Assembly: GCF_022267325.1 (NCBI RefSeq)
Contig: NZ_JAIZBG010000001.1
Location: 1,837,501-1,901,500, forward strand
DNA length: 64,000 nucleotides
Source of the DNA: Leptospira sanjuanensis
Lineage (GTDB): Bacteria; Spirochaetota; Leptospiria; Leptospirales; Leptospiraceae
Direction of reading: 5' to 3'
Position 1 is the first letter of the stretch; each line of letters begins with the position of its first letter. This document shows, piece after piece, positions 1 to 17,579 of this stretch. The notes beneath the pieces are model-generated. The model did not search any database, was not told where the DNA came from, and saw only the letters and a list, made by a program, of their open reading frames with translations. The position numbers and the translations under genes were made by a program.

Positions 1-41
1 AAGAAACGGACTGCGTATTACAGCCCGTTCGGTTTCTTTTT
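1..41. terminator. Hairpin terminator after the cytochrome c gene
   Basis: AAGAAAC at the left edge pairs with GTTTCTT near base 38, and an inner CGGACTG pairs imperfectly with CAGCCCG. The right side runs into TTTTT. The hairpin sits immediately downstream of the stop codon of the leftward gene and has T or A runs on both sides, so it could serve both strands. The window edge cuts off whatever lies to its left. Confidence 0.5.
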
Positions 42-591
42 AATGCAGGATCGGTTCCGGAACCTGATTGCGAACCGGTTTGATGGATTTGAGATACGCG
101 AAGATATCCTTTAATTCTTCATCATTTAAAGTACTTAAGTTGGCCGCAAAGATCGGTGCCATCGGAGGAAGGAGCGGTCTGCCGACTCCCATTCTTTTTT
201 GCGTGCGAACCGTTTGAACGAACATTTCTTCGGTCCAGCCTCCCAGTCCGGTTTCTTTATCGGGGGTTAGGTTTTTCGCAAAGCTGACTCCCCAAGGCCC
301 GACGACTGCCGTGAGATCTCCCGTAAAAAGAAGCCACGGGGAGTTTTGAAAACTTTTGTAATCAGGCAATCGGTTTGTTTCCAAATATCCGGCCAAGAAT
401 TTTGAATCGTCGGGAACGGGGCCTTGCGGGGTCATCGTTTTCGGCGTATGGCAATCGCTGCATCCGCTCACCAATACGATTTTTTTTCCGCGTTCGATAC
501 GAGCTGAAGCCGAGTTGTCATTCTTGGAACAATTCGTGAACAAAGCGAAAATCGCAAAGAAGCTTAGAACGATGGATGAAATTTTTTTCAT
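40..591 (-). CDS. Cytochrome c family lipoprotein
   Basis: A 183-residue protein beginning MKKISS with a hydrophobic segment ending LFTNC, a spirochete-like lipobox, so it is probably lipid-anchored and exported. A single haem-binding CxxCH motif (CSDCH) lies about 30 residues after the lipobox. A later LPPMAP segment could supply the axial Met. The C-terminal NDEELKDIFAYLKSIK is typical of the last helix of class I cytochromes c. An open frame continues 16 codons upstream, but those residues would precede the signal peptide, so the MKKISS start is chosen. The electron partner is unknown; the protein is probably a periplasmic electron carrier. Confidence 0.8.
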   Translation of the reverse strand: MKKISSIVLSFFAIFALFTNCSKNDNSASARIERGKKIVLVSGCSDCHTPKTMTPQGPVPDDSKFLAGYLETNRLPDYKSFQNSPWLLFTGDLTAVVGPWGVSFAKNLTPDKETGLGGWTEEMFVQTVRTQKRMGVGRPLLPPMAPIFAANLSTLNDEELKDIFAYLKSIKPVRNQVPEPILH

Positions 592-1119
592 AACAATCTC
601 CAATGTGAATCTAGATGATCGAGGTTGTCGATTGCACATACGTTATGCGATACGACTTCCTGGATCGTAAGGCAGGGTTTTGATTTCAAACAAAGAAGCG
701 ATCCAAAAAAAGAATATTCCGGTTCTTGAATGTTCTTTGTTATAGATTGAGGATCGTGTTTTTTGATTCGAATTATAAATCGTATATCAAAACAATTCCG
801 AGAATTGGAGATTTGTTTTTGAGAAGGATCGTTTGGGGAGAATTTGTCCGTTGTTCCGAGGATTTTACTTAAAAAGTGCTCGGCCCCGTCCTGATTTTGG
901 ACGGAGTGAGGTGTGGTCATAGAGAGCGAGGCGCTTGAGTTTCGCGGTGACGGATCACTACGGGCGGATTCGGTTCTATCATAAAAATCGAATAGACGCT
1001 AGATGAATTCAGAAGCATCCAACTATAGGGGAGCTCCTACATTTTTTTTGCGGGTAGGCCGCGAATCGAATCAATCCAATTTCATTCTATAACTCGACGG
1101 AACGCTCTCAGGGCTCCGC

Positions 1120-1145
1120 AAAATGCTCCCTACGGGTCGCATTTT
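1120..1145. repeat. 26-bp hairpin-forming palindrome
   Basis: AAAATGC at 1120 pairs with GCATTTT at 1139-1145, and an inner CCC/GGG pair closes a TAC loop. The palindrome lies in intergenic DNA among other short inverted repeats. It resembles a dispersed repeat unit rather than a terminator, because it is separate from the stronger hairpin just downstream. Confidence 0.5.
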
Positions 1146-1169
1146 AGATCGCGTTGAACTCAGCCGTAC

Positions 1170-1206
1170 AAAAAAAATCCCCGAGTCGACCCGGGGATTT
1201 TTTTTA
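1170..1206 (-). terminator. Rho-independent terminator of lipL46
   Basis: ATCCCCG and CGGGGAT form a strong GC stem around a short loop, flanked by a run of A on one side and T on the other. It lies about 20 bases past the stop of the leftward lipoprotein gene. The flanking runs make it symmetric, but only the leftward gene is close enough to use it. Confidence 0.85.
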
Positions 1207-1227
1207 TTTTGAAAGGAAGTGTAAAAC

Positions 1228-2466
1228 TTATTTCAAAGGTTTGAATTCTAAGGTAACCACTCCGCGAGTAGCCGATTTTACTTCCAAAGATTTGGTCGCT
1301 AAGAAGGAGAATCCTCTATCTTTTTTGTAAACCAATTCTTCTTGGAAAAGAGCGTCTTTACCCGGATAGATTACTTCCCACTCGGAACCGTTCGTATCGG
1401 AAGTTCTTACGTTCACTTCTTTCGCAGCCGTAAACTCGGTCAGATCGTCTTTGAACTTAGTCGCTTCGTCCGCGTTCAAACCGGTAAACTTCAGAACGAT
1501 CGGATTGTTTTCGGTGAGGTTAAACCATTCTTCTTTTAACTGATTGTTCACTTTTTTAGAAACGGAAGTCGCCCATTCGGTGATCGCCTTTTCTCTGGAA
1601 ACTTTTTGAGTGATGTCCGCGCCGCGTCCATCCGCGTTTCCACTGTCTACGATTTTACCGTCGCCCCAAAGAAGAACCACTTTGTAAGTTCCTGTTGCCG
1701 CGGTGTTATAGATGGTTCTTTCTAGAGCCTTTCCGTTTACGGATTCAAGGGGTTGCTGATCTTCGGTTTCCACAGTCGCAAGAACCAGAACTTCCGCTTG
1801 CAGAGCTTCCGCGAGAATCTTGATCAGAGGAGAACCTTCCACTTTCTCGGCGTCCACTTGATTCTTACCGACTTTCTTTGCGGTAAGAGCGGGATCTATG
1901 ATCTTGTTTCCGCTTTTCTTCAGAGCTTTGATGATCTCCGCTTCTCCGAAATTATTCGGACCCGCCGGAATTACGGGAGCTCCTCCCACTTTTCCGAGAA
2001 CCAAAACCGCGACTCTAGGATTTCCTACGTCCGCGAGAAGGTTGTCTACCGCGGTGGAGATTTTGGATTCTTCCACTTCGCAGCGAACTGTGAGTTTTAA
2101 CATCGGCTGAGTATCGATTTTGCCTTCAGCCTCGTCGATGATATCGTAGCTCTTAACGAATGCGTCCGTTTTAGAAAGAAGGCTGGAACCTAAACTTTCT
2201 CCATCGGAAGCCTTGCTCTTGTTGCTGATTTCTTCGCCGATTACTTTACGAACGGCGTTGATCTTTGCGTCTTTCAGAGCTCTTTGTTTTGCGATCTGCT
2301 TGTCTCCGTTATAAATGGGAGCCTCGCCGATTACGGTAACCTTGTTACCTTCTTTTTCATAGAACTCTTTCTTCTTACCACGAGTGGATCCGGAAGAACC
2401 GCAGCTGACTGCGAAAGAGATAACTGCTAAGGCCGCGATAAGCCTGGTGGTAGGGAAACGATTCAT
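1228..2466 (-). CDS. lipL46: LipL46-like outer-membrane lipoprotein
   Basis: A 412-residue protein with an n-region MNRFPTTR, a hydrophobic stretch and a lipobox ending AVSC-GSSGS. After a charged linker, a segment containing [21 protein letters not shown] resembles the LPP20/FlgT-N fold, in which an Ala-rich helix follows a beta strand. The start at 2466 has an AAGGAG-type site about 12 bases upstream; a longer frame lacks a signal peptide. From memory this matches LipL46 of L. interrogans, a surface-exposed lipoprotein expressed during infection. The gene is monocistronic, with its own terminator, and divergent from the NamZ-like gene only 65 bases away, so the two promoters must lie close together. 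Confidence 0.75.
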   Translation of the reverse strand: MNRFPTTRLIAALAVISFAVSCGSSGSTRGKKKEFYEKEGNKVTVIGEAPIYNGDKQIAKQRALKDAKINAVRKVIGEEISNKSKASDGESLGSSLLSKTDAFVKSYDIIDEAEGKIDTQPMLKLTVRCEVEESKISTAVDNLLADVGNPRVAVLVLGKVGGAPVIPAGPNNFGEAEIIKALKKSGNKIIDPALTAKKVGKNQVDAEKVEGSPLIKILAEALQAEVLVLATVETEDQQPLESVNGKALERTIYNTAATGTYKVVLLWGDGKIVDSGNADGRGADITQKVSREKAITEWATSVSKKVNNQLKEEWFNLTENNPIVLKFTGLNADEATKFKDDLTEFTAAKEVNVRTSDTNGSEWEVIYPGKDALFQEELVYKKDRGFSFLATKSLEVKSATRGVVTLEFKPLK

Positions 2467-2531
2467 TTTGTCGTTTTTCTCCTTGAAGAATAGGTTTGGG
2501 GGATTTTTGTAAACAAAATAGGAATTCTCGG

Positions 2532-3794
<1,263 letters not shown>

Positions 3795-4493
3795 AAAATC
3801 GTCCGTGTTTGAGACTTCGACTCGAATTACGCTCGGAGGAATTCTATTCTTATTTTTGAATGTTTCCTTTTTATCCGCGGAAGAAGCGAAGTGGAAGGAA
3901 TATTCTCTCCGAGAATTGATCGGAAGATTGAAATATTACACATACGCGAAAGTGGCACAGAGTTTGCGGAGGGAATACCCTACCGCTCAGGAACAAGTTT
4001 GGGAGAATTCTTCCTGCACTCTTAGTTTACCGGAATTGCCGGGACCGTTTTTCTGCGGACTTTTGAAACAACAAAGCCCTTCTTCTTCCGAAACGTCCGG
4101 AAAAAATCCCGCGGCTTCTTCATCTTTATCTTCCGACAAGGTCACTTCTTCTCCGGAGGTTGTATCTCCGAATTCCGATAAACTTGCTTCCGCAACTCTG
4201 CCGCCGATTCCTTCTCAGTCGCTTGGAATGCACAGAAATACGAAGGAATATAAGAATATTCAACTATACTCAGGAACCACGATCTCGGGCAGAAATGTGG
4301 TTCAAATCGTTTCCGAAGAAAATCCGGGAGAATCACTGAGGGCTTTCTATCTAAACAACGGACAGCTCAGTCACTACGAATTTCAGGATAGAATTCTGAT
4401 TTTCGATTGGTCCGGTTCCAAGTTGAACGCTATCTTGGAAGTAAAAGTGGATTCGATCTTAAGACCGCTCGGCGGAAGAGAAATCCTATTTCC

Positions 4494-5345
<852 letters not shown>

Positions 5346-5347
5346 AT

Positions 5348-5530
5348 GTAGGAACTGCTACGATTTTTTAGTAGCGGATAACGGACGGTTTGAACACAAA
5401 TTGTGGGAACTCCAGCAAATTCTTATAAAACGCGACTCATTCCACATTCACTGAGAAAGTTGTGGGAACTCCTGCAAAAGATCGTAAACCGCGGCTGATT
5501 CCGTAGACGAAGTGTGGGAACTCATACAAG
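5348..5530. repeat. Four spaced copies of a GTGGGAACTC-type palindrome
   Basis: Copies begin at 5348 (GTAGGAACTGCTAC), 5403 (GTGGGAACTCCAGC), 5462 (GTGGGAACTCCTGC) and 5514 (GTGGGAACTCATAC), at intervals of 55, 59 and 52 bases. The consensus GYRGGARYTCCYRC is an imperfect palindrome. Intervals after copies two and three are themselves related (AAACGCGACTCATTCC against AAACCGCGGCTGATTCC), so this is a decayed tandem array rather than repeats with unrelated spacers. The same core recurs in reverse orientation at 23.4 kb. Confidence 0.7.
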
Positions 5531-5598
5531 AATCCCCGATTTCCGTCGGGAAAATTCTGCTTTGATTTTGATCGAAGATTCGAAAAGAATGTCTTCCT

Positions 5599-6447
<849 letters not shown>

Positions 6448-6515
6448 TTTAGAATCGATTTCCGTTTAGAAAACTACTTGTAATCGGATTCAACTTTTCT
6501 AAAGTTTTGCAATCT

Positions 6516-7700
6516 ATGCGATTGGAACACAAACTCAAACGATGGGTGGAAGCGGGATTGATTCGCTCCGAACAAGCGGACGCGATCTTACATTTCGAAG
6601 AAACCCGTAAAACACCGTATCTTTACTATTCGTTTATCATTTTAGGGGTGGTGGTCATCGGAATCGGCGTGATCGCCATCATCGCCGCGAACTGGGAAGA
6701 AATTCCGGATATTCTGAAGTTAGGAGCCGGTCTCGGCGTTTTGTCCCTCATAGCGGGGCTTGCATTTTGGAAACGGGAGAACGGAAATCTCCTAACGGTC
6801 TTTCTCGTTTTGAATTCGATCTTGATCCTGGGAATGATCGGTCTCGTTTCGCAGGTTTATCATCGAGGCGGAGAATACTACGAAGCCGCGGCTCTTTGGT
6901 GCGTATTGAACGTTCTCTTTTTGATCGCGACGGATTCAAAGACGTTGATTCATCTTTGGACCGTCGGATTTCAGATCTTCATTACGGGATGGATTTTGGA
7001 TCAACCCGGCTGGGAAATGAATCGCTGGAATCAGTATTTTTATTTTTCCACGGTCGGATTCTTTACGATCTGGACCGCTTCCGAACGATTCTCCTTGGAA
7101 TCCAGAAAGGCTTCCTTCTTTTTATGGGCGGTTTTATTTTTAGTGATCGGAAGTTCTTATTTCGGTTTCCGAGGAACCTATGATTATACGTTCTACGGAA
7201 CTCCCGAAGAAAATCCCGCTCATTGGATGGATGCGGTCCGACAATATCCTTGGACGCAAGTTCTGCTTCGTTTGTTCACGATCGTTCCGGGTATATTCTT
7301 AATTTTGAATACGGATGCGTTCACGAAATCGCAGAAGAAGTCTTTCGGCTTCAGTCTGATTATTTTCTTTCTTTTATATCTGCCGATTTATCTTCTCTAT
7401 TCTCATGGAGAATCCGTTTCCGCAAGCGTTTGGAATCGGATCGTTTCCATGATTCCTGCTTTTCTTTTTATCGTATTTTGGCTGGGAATCGCTTCCGGGT
7501 TTCGCGCGCACAAACGGATTTTCGATCTCTCCGTTGCGATTATCGGAATTCGATTCCTGTATTTCTACTTCGACCTATTCGGAAGTTTGACTTATACGGG
7601 ATTCGGTTTGATTCTTTCCGGGCTCTTGATCATCGGATTTACGATCGGATATTTAAAATTGAAAGGAAGAGTGAGAACTTTCTTGGGAGAACAGGAATGA
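6516..7700 (+). CDS. DUF2157 multi-pass membrane protein
   Basis: About 394 residues. A short N-terminal soluble segment ([20 protein letters not shown]) is typical of DUF2157: a helix that reads like a small binding domain. About ten hydrophobic segments follow, beginning [20 protein letters not shown] and then the conserved AANWEEIPD. The function of the family is unknown. ATG 6516 is preferred over an in-frame TTG nine bases upstream; neither has a strong ribosome binding site. Its stop overlaps the ATG of the GDYXXLXY gene, and these two families are commonly paired. Confidence 0.8.
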   Translation: MRLEHKLKRWVEAGLIRSEQADAILHFEETRKTPYLYYSFIILGVVVIGIGVIAIIAANWEEIPDILKLGAGLGVLSLIAGLAFWKRENGNLLTVFLVLNSILILGMIGLVSQVYHRGGEYYEAAALWCVLNVLFLIATDSKTLIHLWTVGFQIFITGWILDQPGWEMNRWNQYFYFSTVGFFTIWTASERFSLESRKASFFLWAVLFLVIGSSYFGFRGTYDYTFYGTPEENPAHWMDAVRQYPWTQVLLRLFTIVPGIFLILNTDAFTKSQKKSFGFSLIIFFLLYLPIYLLYSHGESVSASVWNRIVSMIPAFLFIVFWLGIASGFRAHKRIFDLSVAIIGIRFLYFYFDLFGSLTYTGFGLILSGLLIIGFTIGYLKLKGRVRTFLGEQE

Positions 7701-8251
7701 GAACGTTCAAAATTCTTTTGATCCTTGCGTTGGCGACTCCGGTGGCATTCTTTGCATCCGAAATCGTATATTTGGAATTCGTAAAGAAGTCGGGAAAGGA
7801 ACTGATTCTTCCCGTAAGCGGATATGATCCGCGCGATCTGTTATCCGGACATTATCTGCGTTACAACATCGAATACCAATCGTATTCTCTCTGTCAGGCG
7901 GCCGACGGTGGAGAATCGCTTCGTTCCAAGGCAAAGTCGAGCAAGGACGGTGGAACACATTGTGTTTGTTATTCGCATCCCGGAAAGATCGAAGAAGGGG
8001 ACGGAACCTTTGTGGAAGGCTGTAATCCCGAAACTCTTCAGGATAAAAAGATCTGCAAGCTGTATCTCCGCGGCGAATGCAGATACGGAAGATTTACGAT
8101 CGGCAACGAACGTTTTTACGTGAATGAAACCAAGGCTCTCGATTACGAAAAACGCCTTCGGGACGAAAGCGTTCACATTCGTTTGAAGGTCGATGGAGAC
8201 GGAAAGGCGATTACCGATTCTCTGATTTGGGCGGACGGATCTTCGCTGTAA
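7697..8251 (+). CDS. GDYXXLXY family protein
   Basis: 184 residues, beginning [20 protein letters not shown], a signal or anchor segment. The family signature is seen as [21 protein letters not shown] long insertion with six cysteines (SLCQA, HCVCYSH, GCNPE, ICKL, ECRYG) follows and may form disulfides in the periplasm. It is translationally coupled to the DUF2157 gene through ATGA. In the family, a periplasmic protein of this type usually follows the membrane partner; the role is unknown. Its 3' end overlaps the opposing dehydrogenase gene by 41 bases. Confidence 0.8.
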   Translation: MRTFKILLILALATPVAFFASEIVYLEFVKKSGKELILPVSGYDPRDLLSGHYLRYNIEYQSYSLCQAADGGESLRSKAKSSKDGGTHCVCYSHPGKIEEGDGTFVEGCNPETLQDKKICKLYLRGECRYGRFTIGNERFYVNETKALDYEKRLRDESVHIRLKVDGDGKAITDSLIWADGSSL

Positions 8252-9098
8252 CTTCGTTGAGACTGCAGAAGTCGTTTTCTCCGAAACCGGCTTTCATTCC
8301 AGATTCGTAGATCTCAGGAAGATTCTTACAAAGAGAAAGGTTCGTATCGGTTTGTTCGGCCAGTTCCATCGCGTGATGGACGTCTTTTCTCATATTCTTT
8401 AAAGAGAAATGAGTTTCGTAGTTTCCGGAAAATACGAACGGAAATTTAAATTCTGCGATCCCCGATTTTGCGGCGGATTGCAGAAGGATGTCCTTTAAGA
8501 TATCCGGTTCCACTCCCGAGTTTTTGGCGAGTTCGAATCCTTCCATATATACCTGAAAAATGCCCGCTTGGATCATGTTCAGTGCGAGTTTCGCTTTTTG
8601 TCCGCTCCCTACCGAACCGCAATAAACCGTATTCTTTCCGCAAATATCAAAGAAGAATTGAATATCGGCGACTTCTTCCCGATTGGCTCCCACCATAAAA
8701 AGAATCTGTCCGTCTCTCGCCGCGTTTTTGGAACCGGTCATGGGAGAATCGTAAAATCGAATTCCGCGTCGGGAACATTCTTCCGCGAGTTTGAGTGTGA
8801 GGGGAAGAGAAGTGGTTCCGCAATCGAGGATGATCTTGGGTTTTACATCGAGAAGTCCGGACGAGATCGTTTCCCGGATTACCACCTCGTCTTCCGTCAG
8901 ACAAAGGATCACAAGATCGGCGCCTTTGGCGGCTTCCGAAGGAGAATCAAAAAGAAGAACGTTTTCCGATTTTAGATCGTAGAGTTTGGAAAGATTTCTG
9001 GAATAGAGGCGGAGTTTTTGATTTTCCTTGGCGAGGTTGATTGCCATACCTCGTCCCATAATTCCCGTTCCGATGATGGATATTGTGTATTCTTTCAT
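8211..9098 (-). CDS. 3-hydroxyisobutyrate dehydrogenase-like NAD(P) oxidoreductase
   Basis: A 295-residue cytoplasmic beta-hydroxyacid dehydrogenase. The N-terminus carries the dinucleotide motif [24 protein letters not shown] corresponds to the family substrate segment, and [12 protein letters not shown] carries the catalytic Lys and the conserved Asn. The length is normal for 3-HIBADH, tartronate semialdehyde reductase and GLYR1-like succinic semialdehyde reductases. The exact substrate cannot be read from the sequence. The gene is alone on its strand, and its end overlaps the convergent GDYXXLXY gene by 41 bases. Confidence 0.85.
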   Translation of the reverse strand: MKEYTISIIGTGIMGRGMAINLAKENQKLRLYSRNLSKLYDLKSENVLLFDSPSEAAKGADLVILCLTEDEVVIRETISSGLLDVKPKIILDCGTTSLPLTLKLAEECSRRGIRFYDSPMTGSKNAARDGQILFMVGANREEVADIQFFFDICGKNTVYCGSVGSGQKAKLALNMIQAGIFQVYMEGFELAKNSGVEPDILKDILLQSAAKSGIAEFKFPFVFSGNYETHFSLKNMRKDVHHAMELAEQTDTNLSLCKNLPEIYESGMKAGFGENDFCSLNEVTAKIRPPKSENR

Positions 9099-9195
9099 TA
9101 TAATATACTAAAATACTTTGCGTCGTTTTTAAATTCGATAAATAATCGCCGATCGAAAAAATCAAACCGCACGGTTTTGAAAAGTCCGATTGCGA

Positions 9196-9963
<768 letters not shown>

Positions 9964-9976
9964 GATCGGTTCGATC

Positions 9977-10750
9977 CTATTTGGTTTCCAGGATCATCGG
10001 ACCGGTTGTCTTTCCGTGAATGAATTGCTGGATCAACTCGTTGTCCGAATTTTGGATTTCTTCCGGGGTTCCGGTAAATACGATCTTTCCCTTATAGATA
10101 AAACTGATTCGATCCGCGATCTTATACGCGCTCGACATATCATGCGTGACCACGACTTGGGCAGCGCCCGTTTCCTTTTGAATCTTCAGAACGAGTTCGT
10201 TGATGACGTTGGACATCACCGGGTCCAGACCGGAAGTGGGTTCGTCATAGAGAATGATTTCCGGATTGGTAGTGATCGCTCTTGCGATTCCCGCTCTTTT
10301 TTTCATACCGCCGGAAATATCGTTCGGGAAGTTATCCTTGGCTATGACCATATCCACCAGTTTTAATTTCTGCATTACGATTTCCTGAATTTTCTCTTCG
10401 GATGCGAGTTTGTGTTCGCGTAAGGGAAGCGCAACGTTATCGAAAACGGTCAGCCAGTTGATGAGAGCTCCCGATTGAAAGAGAACGCCCATTCTCGCAC
10501 GTAGTTTTTCCTTTGTTTTGGATCCGACTCGGGAAATGCTTTCTCCGAAGATGAAACAATCTCCAGCATCCGGCTCGAGAAGACCGGTGATGTGTTTGAG
10601 CGTGACCGACTTTCCGGTTCCCGAAGGACCGAGAATGACGAGAGTCTCTCCCTTTTTTACATGAAGGTCGACTCCGGTGAGAATCTTTCTTTTGCCGAAA
10701 GCCTTATGGACGTTTTTGAGTTCGATTGCAAACGTTTCCATGATCGTCAT
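9977..10750 (-). CDS. mlaF: MlaF-type ABC transporter ATPase
   Basis: 257 residues with all ABC ATPase motifs: Walker [11 protein letters not shown], signature [15 protein letters not shown], Walker [14 protein letters not shown] and switch VTHDM. The KKRAG signature variant is characteristic of the Mla/Ttg2A family. It powers MlaE for lipid movement between the inner and outer membranes. The ATG at 10750 overlaps the mlaE stop as ATGA; a second ATG lies three codons in. It lies between the permease and MlaD genes. Confidence 0.92.
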   Translation of the reverse strand: MTIMETFAIELKNVHKAFGKRKILTGVDLHVKKGETLVILGPSGTGKSVTLKHITGLLEPDAGDCFIFGESISRVGSKTKEKLRARMGVLFQSGALINWLTVFDNVALPLREHKLASEEKIQEIVMQKLKLVDMVIAKDNFPNDISGGMKKRAGIARAITTNPEIILYDEPTSGLDPVMSNVINELVLKIQKETGAAQVVVTHDMSSAYKIADRISFIYKGKIVFTGTPEEIQNSDNELIQQFIHGKTTGPMILETK

Positions 10751-11522
10751 TCTCTATAAAATAAGGCGGTGATCATATAACCGGTAAAGATCACCATTAA
10801 GAACGAAGTGACCACCGATTCTCTCGTGGCGCGACCTACGCCGATCGCTCCGCCCGAGGTTCTAAGACCGTGCGAACAGGAAATCGCGGAAACGATGATC
10901 CCGAACACGAACCCCTTAAAAATTCCCACATACAGATCCTTCAGACCGGGAATGGAAGCGATTCGATCGAACACGTCTCGAAAATAGGTAAAGTAATCGA
11001 TTCCCAGCTGGAAATACCCGACGATCGCTCCGCCTAAAATCCCAAGGATGGTAGAATAGACGCATAACACCGGTACCATGATCGAAAAACCGAAAATCCT
11101 CGGAAAGATCAGATAACGCACTGGATCGATGGACATGACTTCGAGCGCGTCCACTTCTTCCGAAACCTTCATCGTTCCGATTTCGGCCGCCATCGCAGAA
11201 CCGATCGACGCCGCGAGAATCAAAGCAGTCATAAACGGGGACATCTCTCGGGTAAGAGTGATCGTCATCAAAAGTCCGATCTGTCCTTCGGCGCCGAAAT
11301 CCTTGAGTCCGAGTCCGGTGTTCAACGACATGATCATTCCGGTGAAAACGGCTACGATGGAAACTACGGAGATGCTTCCTACGCCGGTGATATACATCTG
11401 ATCCAGAATTTCTTTCCGTTTAAAAAAACTGTAAGGAAGATTTAGAACACTCTCATATACCAGAAGGATTGTAAAACCGCTCGCGTAAAAAAATTCGGTA
11501 AGGCTTTCTTTGATACGTTCAC

Positions 11523-11526
<4 letters not shown>
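10747..11526 (-). CDS. mlaE: MlaE-type ABC transporter permease
   Basis: A 259-residue inner-membrane permease with about five or six hydrophobic segments. MlaE family markers are [59 protein letters not shown] and the C-terminal [20 protein letters not shown]. It forms the lipid channel of the MlaFED-like complex. The ATG at 11526 overlaps the stop of the upstream aromatic-repeat gene by four bases, so translation of the two is probably coupled. Confidence 0.92.
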
Positions 11527-12914
<1,388 letters not shown>

Positions 12915-12962
12915 CTTCTTTAGGAAGTTTCGGCGGAATCCATTCTTTGGGGAGAATTTCTT

Positions 12963-14018
<1,056 letters not shown>

Positions 14019-14133
14019 GTCGCGTTTTTGGACGGCGCCTATTTTAGGGGCCGAGCTTTAGAAACGACGTCTTCTAATTTGAGTCGCTCGTGTTCCGGAA
14101 TGTGCGTTTTGTAGTTTGTAATATTTTATAAAT

Positions 14134-14751
<618 letters not shown>

Positions 14752-14769
14752 AACGTGGATCGTATTTCT

Positions 14770-15870
<1,101 letters not shown>

Positions 15871-15983
15871 AGAGTTGCTTGCCACTTTCCTTTCCACCGG
15901 GTAACTTTTCAGTTACTTTCTTGGACGAGAAGGGAAAAGAAAAGTGGCGTCCGATTTCCAAAAAAGTCAGATCGCCTTCGGGA

Positions 15984-17288
15984 TCAAACTTTCTTCAGAG
16001 CTTCTTCCAGATCGAAGAGAATATCTTCGATGTTTTCCAAACCGACCGAAAGACGGATGAAGTCCGGAGTTACACCCGCGGAAAGTTGTTCTTCCGGAGT
16101 CAACTGTTGGTGCGTAGTCGAAGCCGGGTGAATCGCCAAGGACTTCGCATCGCCCACGTTTGCGAGAAGGGAGAATAACTCGAGACCGTCGATGAACTTC
16201 TTCGCTTCCGCAACTCCTCCTTTGACTCCGAACCCGAGGATCGCACCGTAAAGATCATTCTTATGATACTTCTTTGCTAATGCGAAATTCTTGTCCGTTT
16301 TCAAACCGGGGTAGTTGACCCAGGATACTTTCGGATGTTTACTCAGGTATTCCGCGACTGCGAGAGCGTTCTCGGAATGTTTGCGGATACGGAGCGGAAG
16401 AGTTTCCACGCCTTGCAGGATTTGCCATGCGTTGAACGGAGAAAGTGCTGCTCCGGTATCGCGCAAACCTTGCAATCTCGCTTTGATGATAAATGCGATG
16501 TTCGCTCCGCCGAACGGTTCGAACTTACCGAAAACATCCCAGTATTTCAGTCCGTGATAACTCGGATCGGGTTCGGTAAAATTTTTAAATTTCCCGTTCC
16601 CCCAGTTGAATTTACCGGAATCGATGATGATCCCGCCGATGGAAGTTCCGTGACCGCCTAAGAATTTAGTCAGGGAATGAACTACGATATCCGCACCGTG
16701 TTCGATCGGATTGACCAAATACGGAGAAGGGAGGGTGTTATCCACGACAAAAGGAACGCCGGATTCGTGCGCAACCTTGGCGATCGCGGCGAGATCCAAC
16801 GTATCTAATTTAGGATTCCCCACGGTTTCCGCGTAAAAGGCTCTGGTCTTATCGTTCACGGCCTTACGGAAATTTTCGGGATTCGAAGGATCCACAAAGT
16901 GAACCTTAATTCCCAGTTTTGGAAAAGTATAATGAAGAAGGTTATAGGTTCCCCCGTACAAGGAAGCGGAAGCGACGATTTCTTGTCCCGTTTCCACGAT
17001 GTTCAAAAGCGCCAGCGTTTCAGCCGCTTGACCGGACGCGGTAGCAAGCGCGGCAACTCCGCCTTCCAAAGCGGCGACTCTTTGTTCGAGGACGTCGGTG
17101 GTCGGATTCATCAGTCTCGTATAGATATTTCCGAATTCCTGCAGGCCGAAAAGACGAGCTGCATGGTCCGTATCTTTAAAAACGTAGGACGTGGTCTGGT
17201 AAATCGGCACGGCTCTGGAAGTTGTGGTTGGGTCGGGGGATTGTCCTCCGTGGAGCGCGATCGTTTCGGGTTTATAATTTCTTGGCAT
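15984..17288 (-). CDS. metY: O-acetylhomoserine sulfhydrylase
   Basis: A 434-residue PLP enzyme of the Cys/Met metabolism family. Seen are [25 protein letters not shown] (kept short here: LHGGQ...YQTTSY), [20 protein letters not shown], the PLP-lysine segment [12 protein letters not shown] and the C-terminal [14 protein letters not shown] with [12 protein letters not shown]. It converts O-acetylhomoserine plus sulfide to homocysteine. The leader region (about 290 bases up to the divergent gene) shows no SAM riboswitch I can recognise. It is the first gene of metY-metX-metW, with a gap of 113 bases before metX. Confidence 0.93.
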   Translation of the reverse strand: MPRNYKPETIALHGGQSPDPTTTSRAVPIYQTTSYVFKDTDHAARLFGLQEFGNIYTRLMNPTTDVLEQRVAALEGGVAALATASGQAAETLALLNIVETGQEIVASASLYGGTYNLLHYTFPKLGIKVHFVDPSNPENFRKAVNDKTRAFYAETVGNPKLDTLDLAAIAKVAHESGVPFVVDNTLPSPYLVNPIEHGADIVVHSLTKFLGGHGTSIGGIIIDSGKFNWGNGKFKNFTEPDPSYHGLKYWDVFGKFEPFGGANIAFIIKARLQGLRDTGAALSPFNAWQILQGVETLPLRIRKHSENALAVAEYLSKHPKVSWVNYPGLKTDKNFALAKKYHKNDLYGAILGFGVKGGVAEAKKFIDGLELFSLLANVGDAKSLAIHPASTTHQQLTPEEQLSAGVTPDFIRLSVGLENIEDILFDLEEALKKV

Positions 17289-17579
17289 TCGGCTAGTTCT
17301 CCTTTTCTCGAATTCTTAGAAATTGGTTTAGAATGTCAAACAAAATTCCGTTATAACAGATTTAACTTCTGTTTCTGTGGATCGATTTGTAAAAAAATTT
17401 CCATTGCAATTCTAGAGTTTTCTGATCTTATTCTCCCCCTAATGCCCGTAAATCGCATATTTTCCGATTTTAGATTCGTAGGAGGAGCGATTCAAGGCTC
17501 GTTTCTACCGATAATTGAGTATGCTAAAGATGAAGGAGAATGAACGGGATTTTTAAGAATCTTCGGTGATCCATCCGAC

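Larger units (their letters stand above)
592..1227. other. Intergenic region with short palindromes and no convincing gene
   Basis: About 640 bases lie between two leftward genes. A 110-codon leftward frame here lacks a ribosome binding site and recognisable features, so it is not called. The right half holds a GGGGAGCTCCTAC palindrome near 1029, a longer hairpin at 1120-1145 and the lipL46 terminator. The left part should contain the promoter of the cytochrome gene, but I cannot place it with confidence. Confidence 0.6.

Noticed and set aside
588..920. 110-codon leftward frame after the cytochrome gene
   Set aside because: No ribosome binding site, no recognisable family and composition unlike neighbouring genes; treated as intergenic.
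5348..5530. Spaced repeats as a CRISPR array
   Set aside because: Repeats are about 14 bases and degenerate, two of the intervals are related to each other, and no cas genes are present.
7223..7696. Upstream extension of the GDYXXLXY frame
   Set aside because: It lies wholly inside the DUF2157 gene in another frame; the ATGA-coupled start at 7697 begins the signal peptide.
17289..17579. SAM riboswitch ahead of metY
   Set aside because: I looked for the conserved SAM-I/II cores and found no matching stems; the region can hold promoters only.
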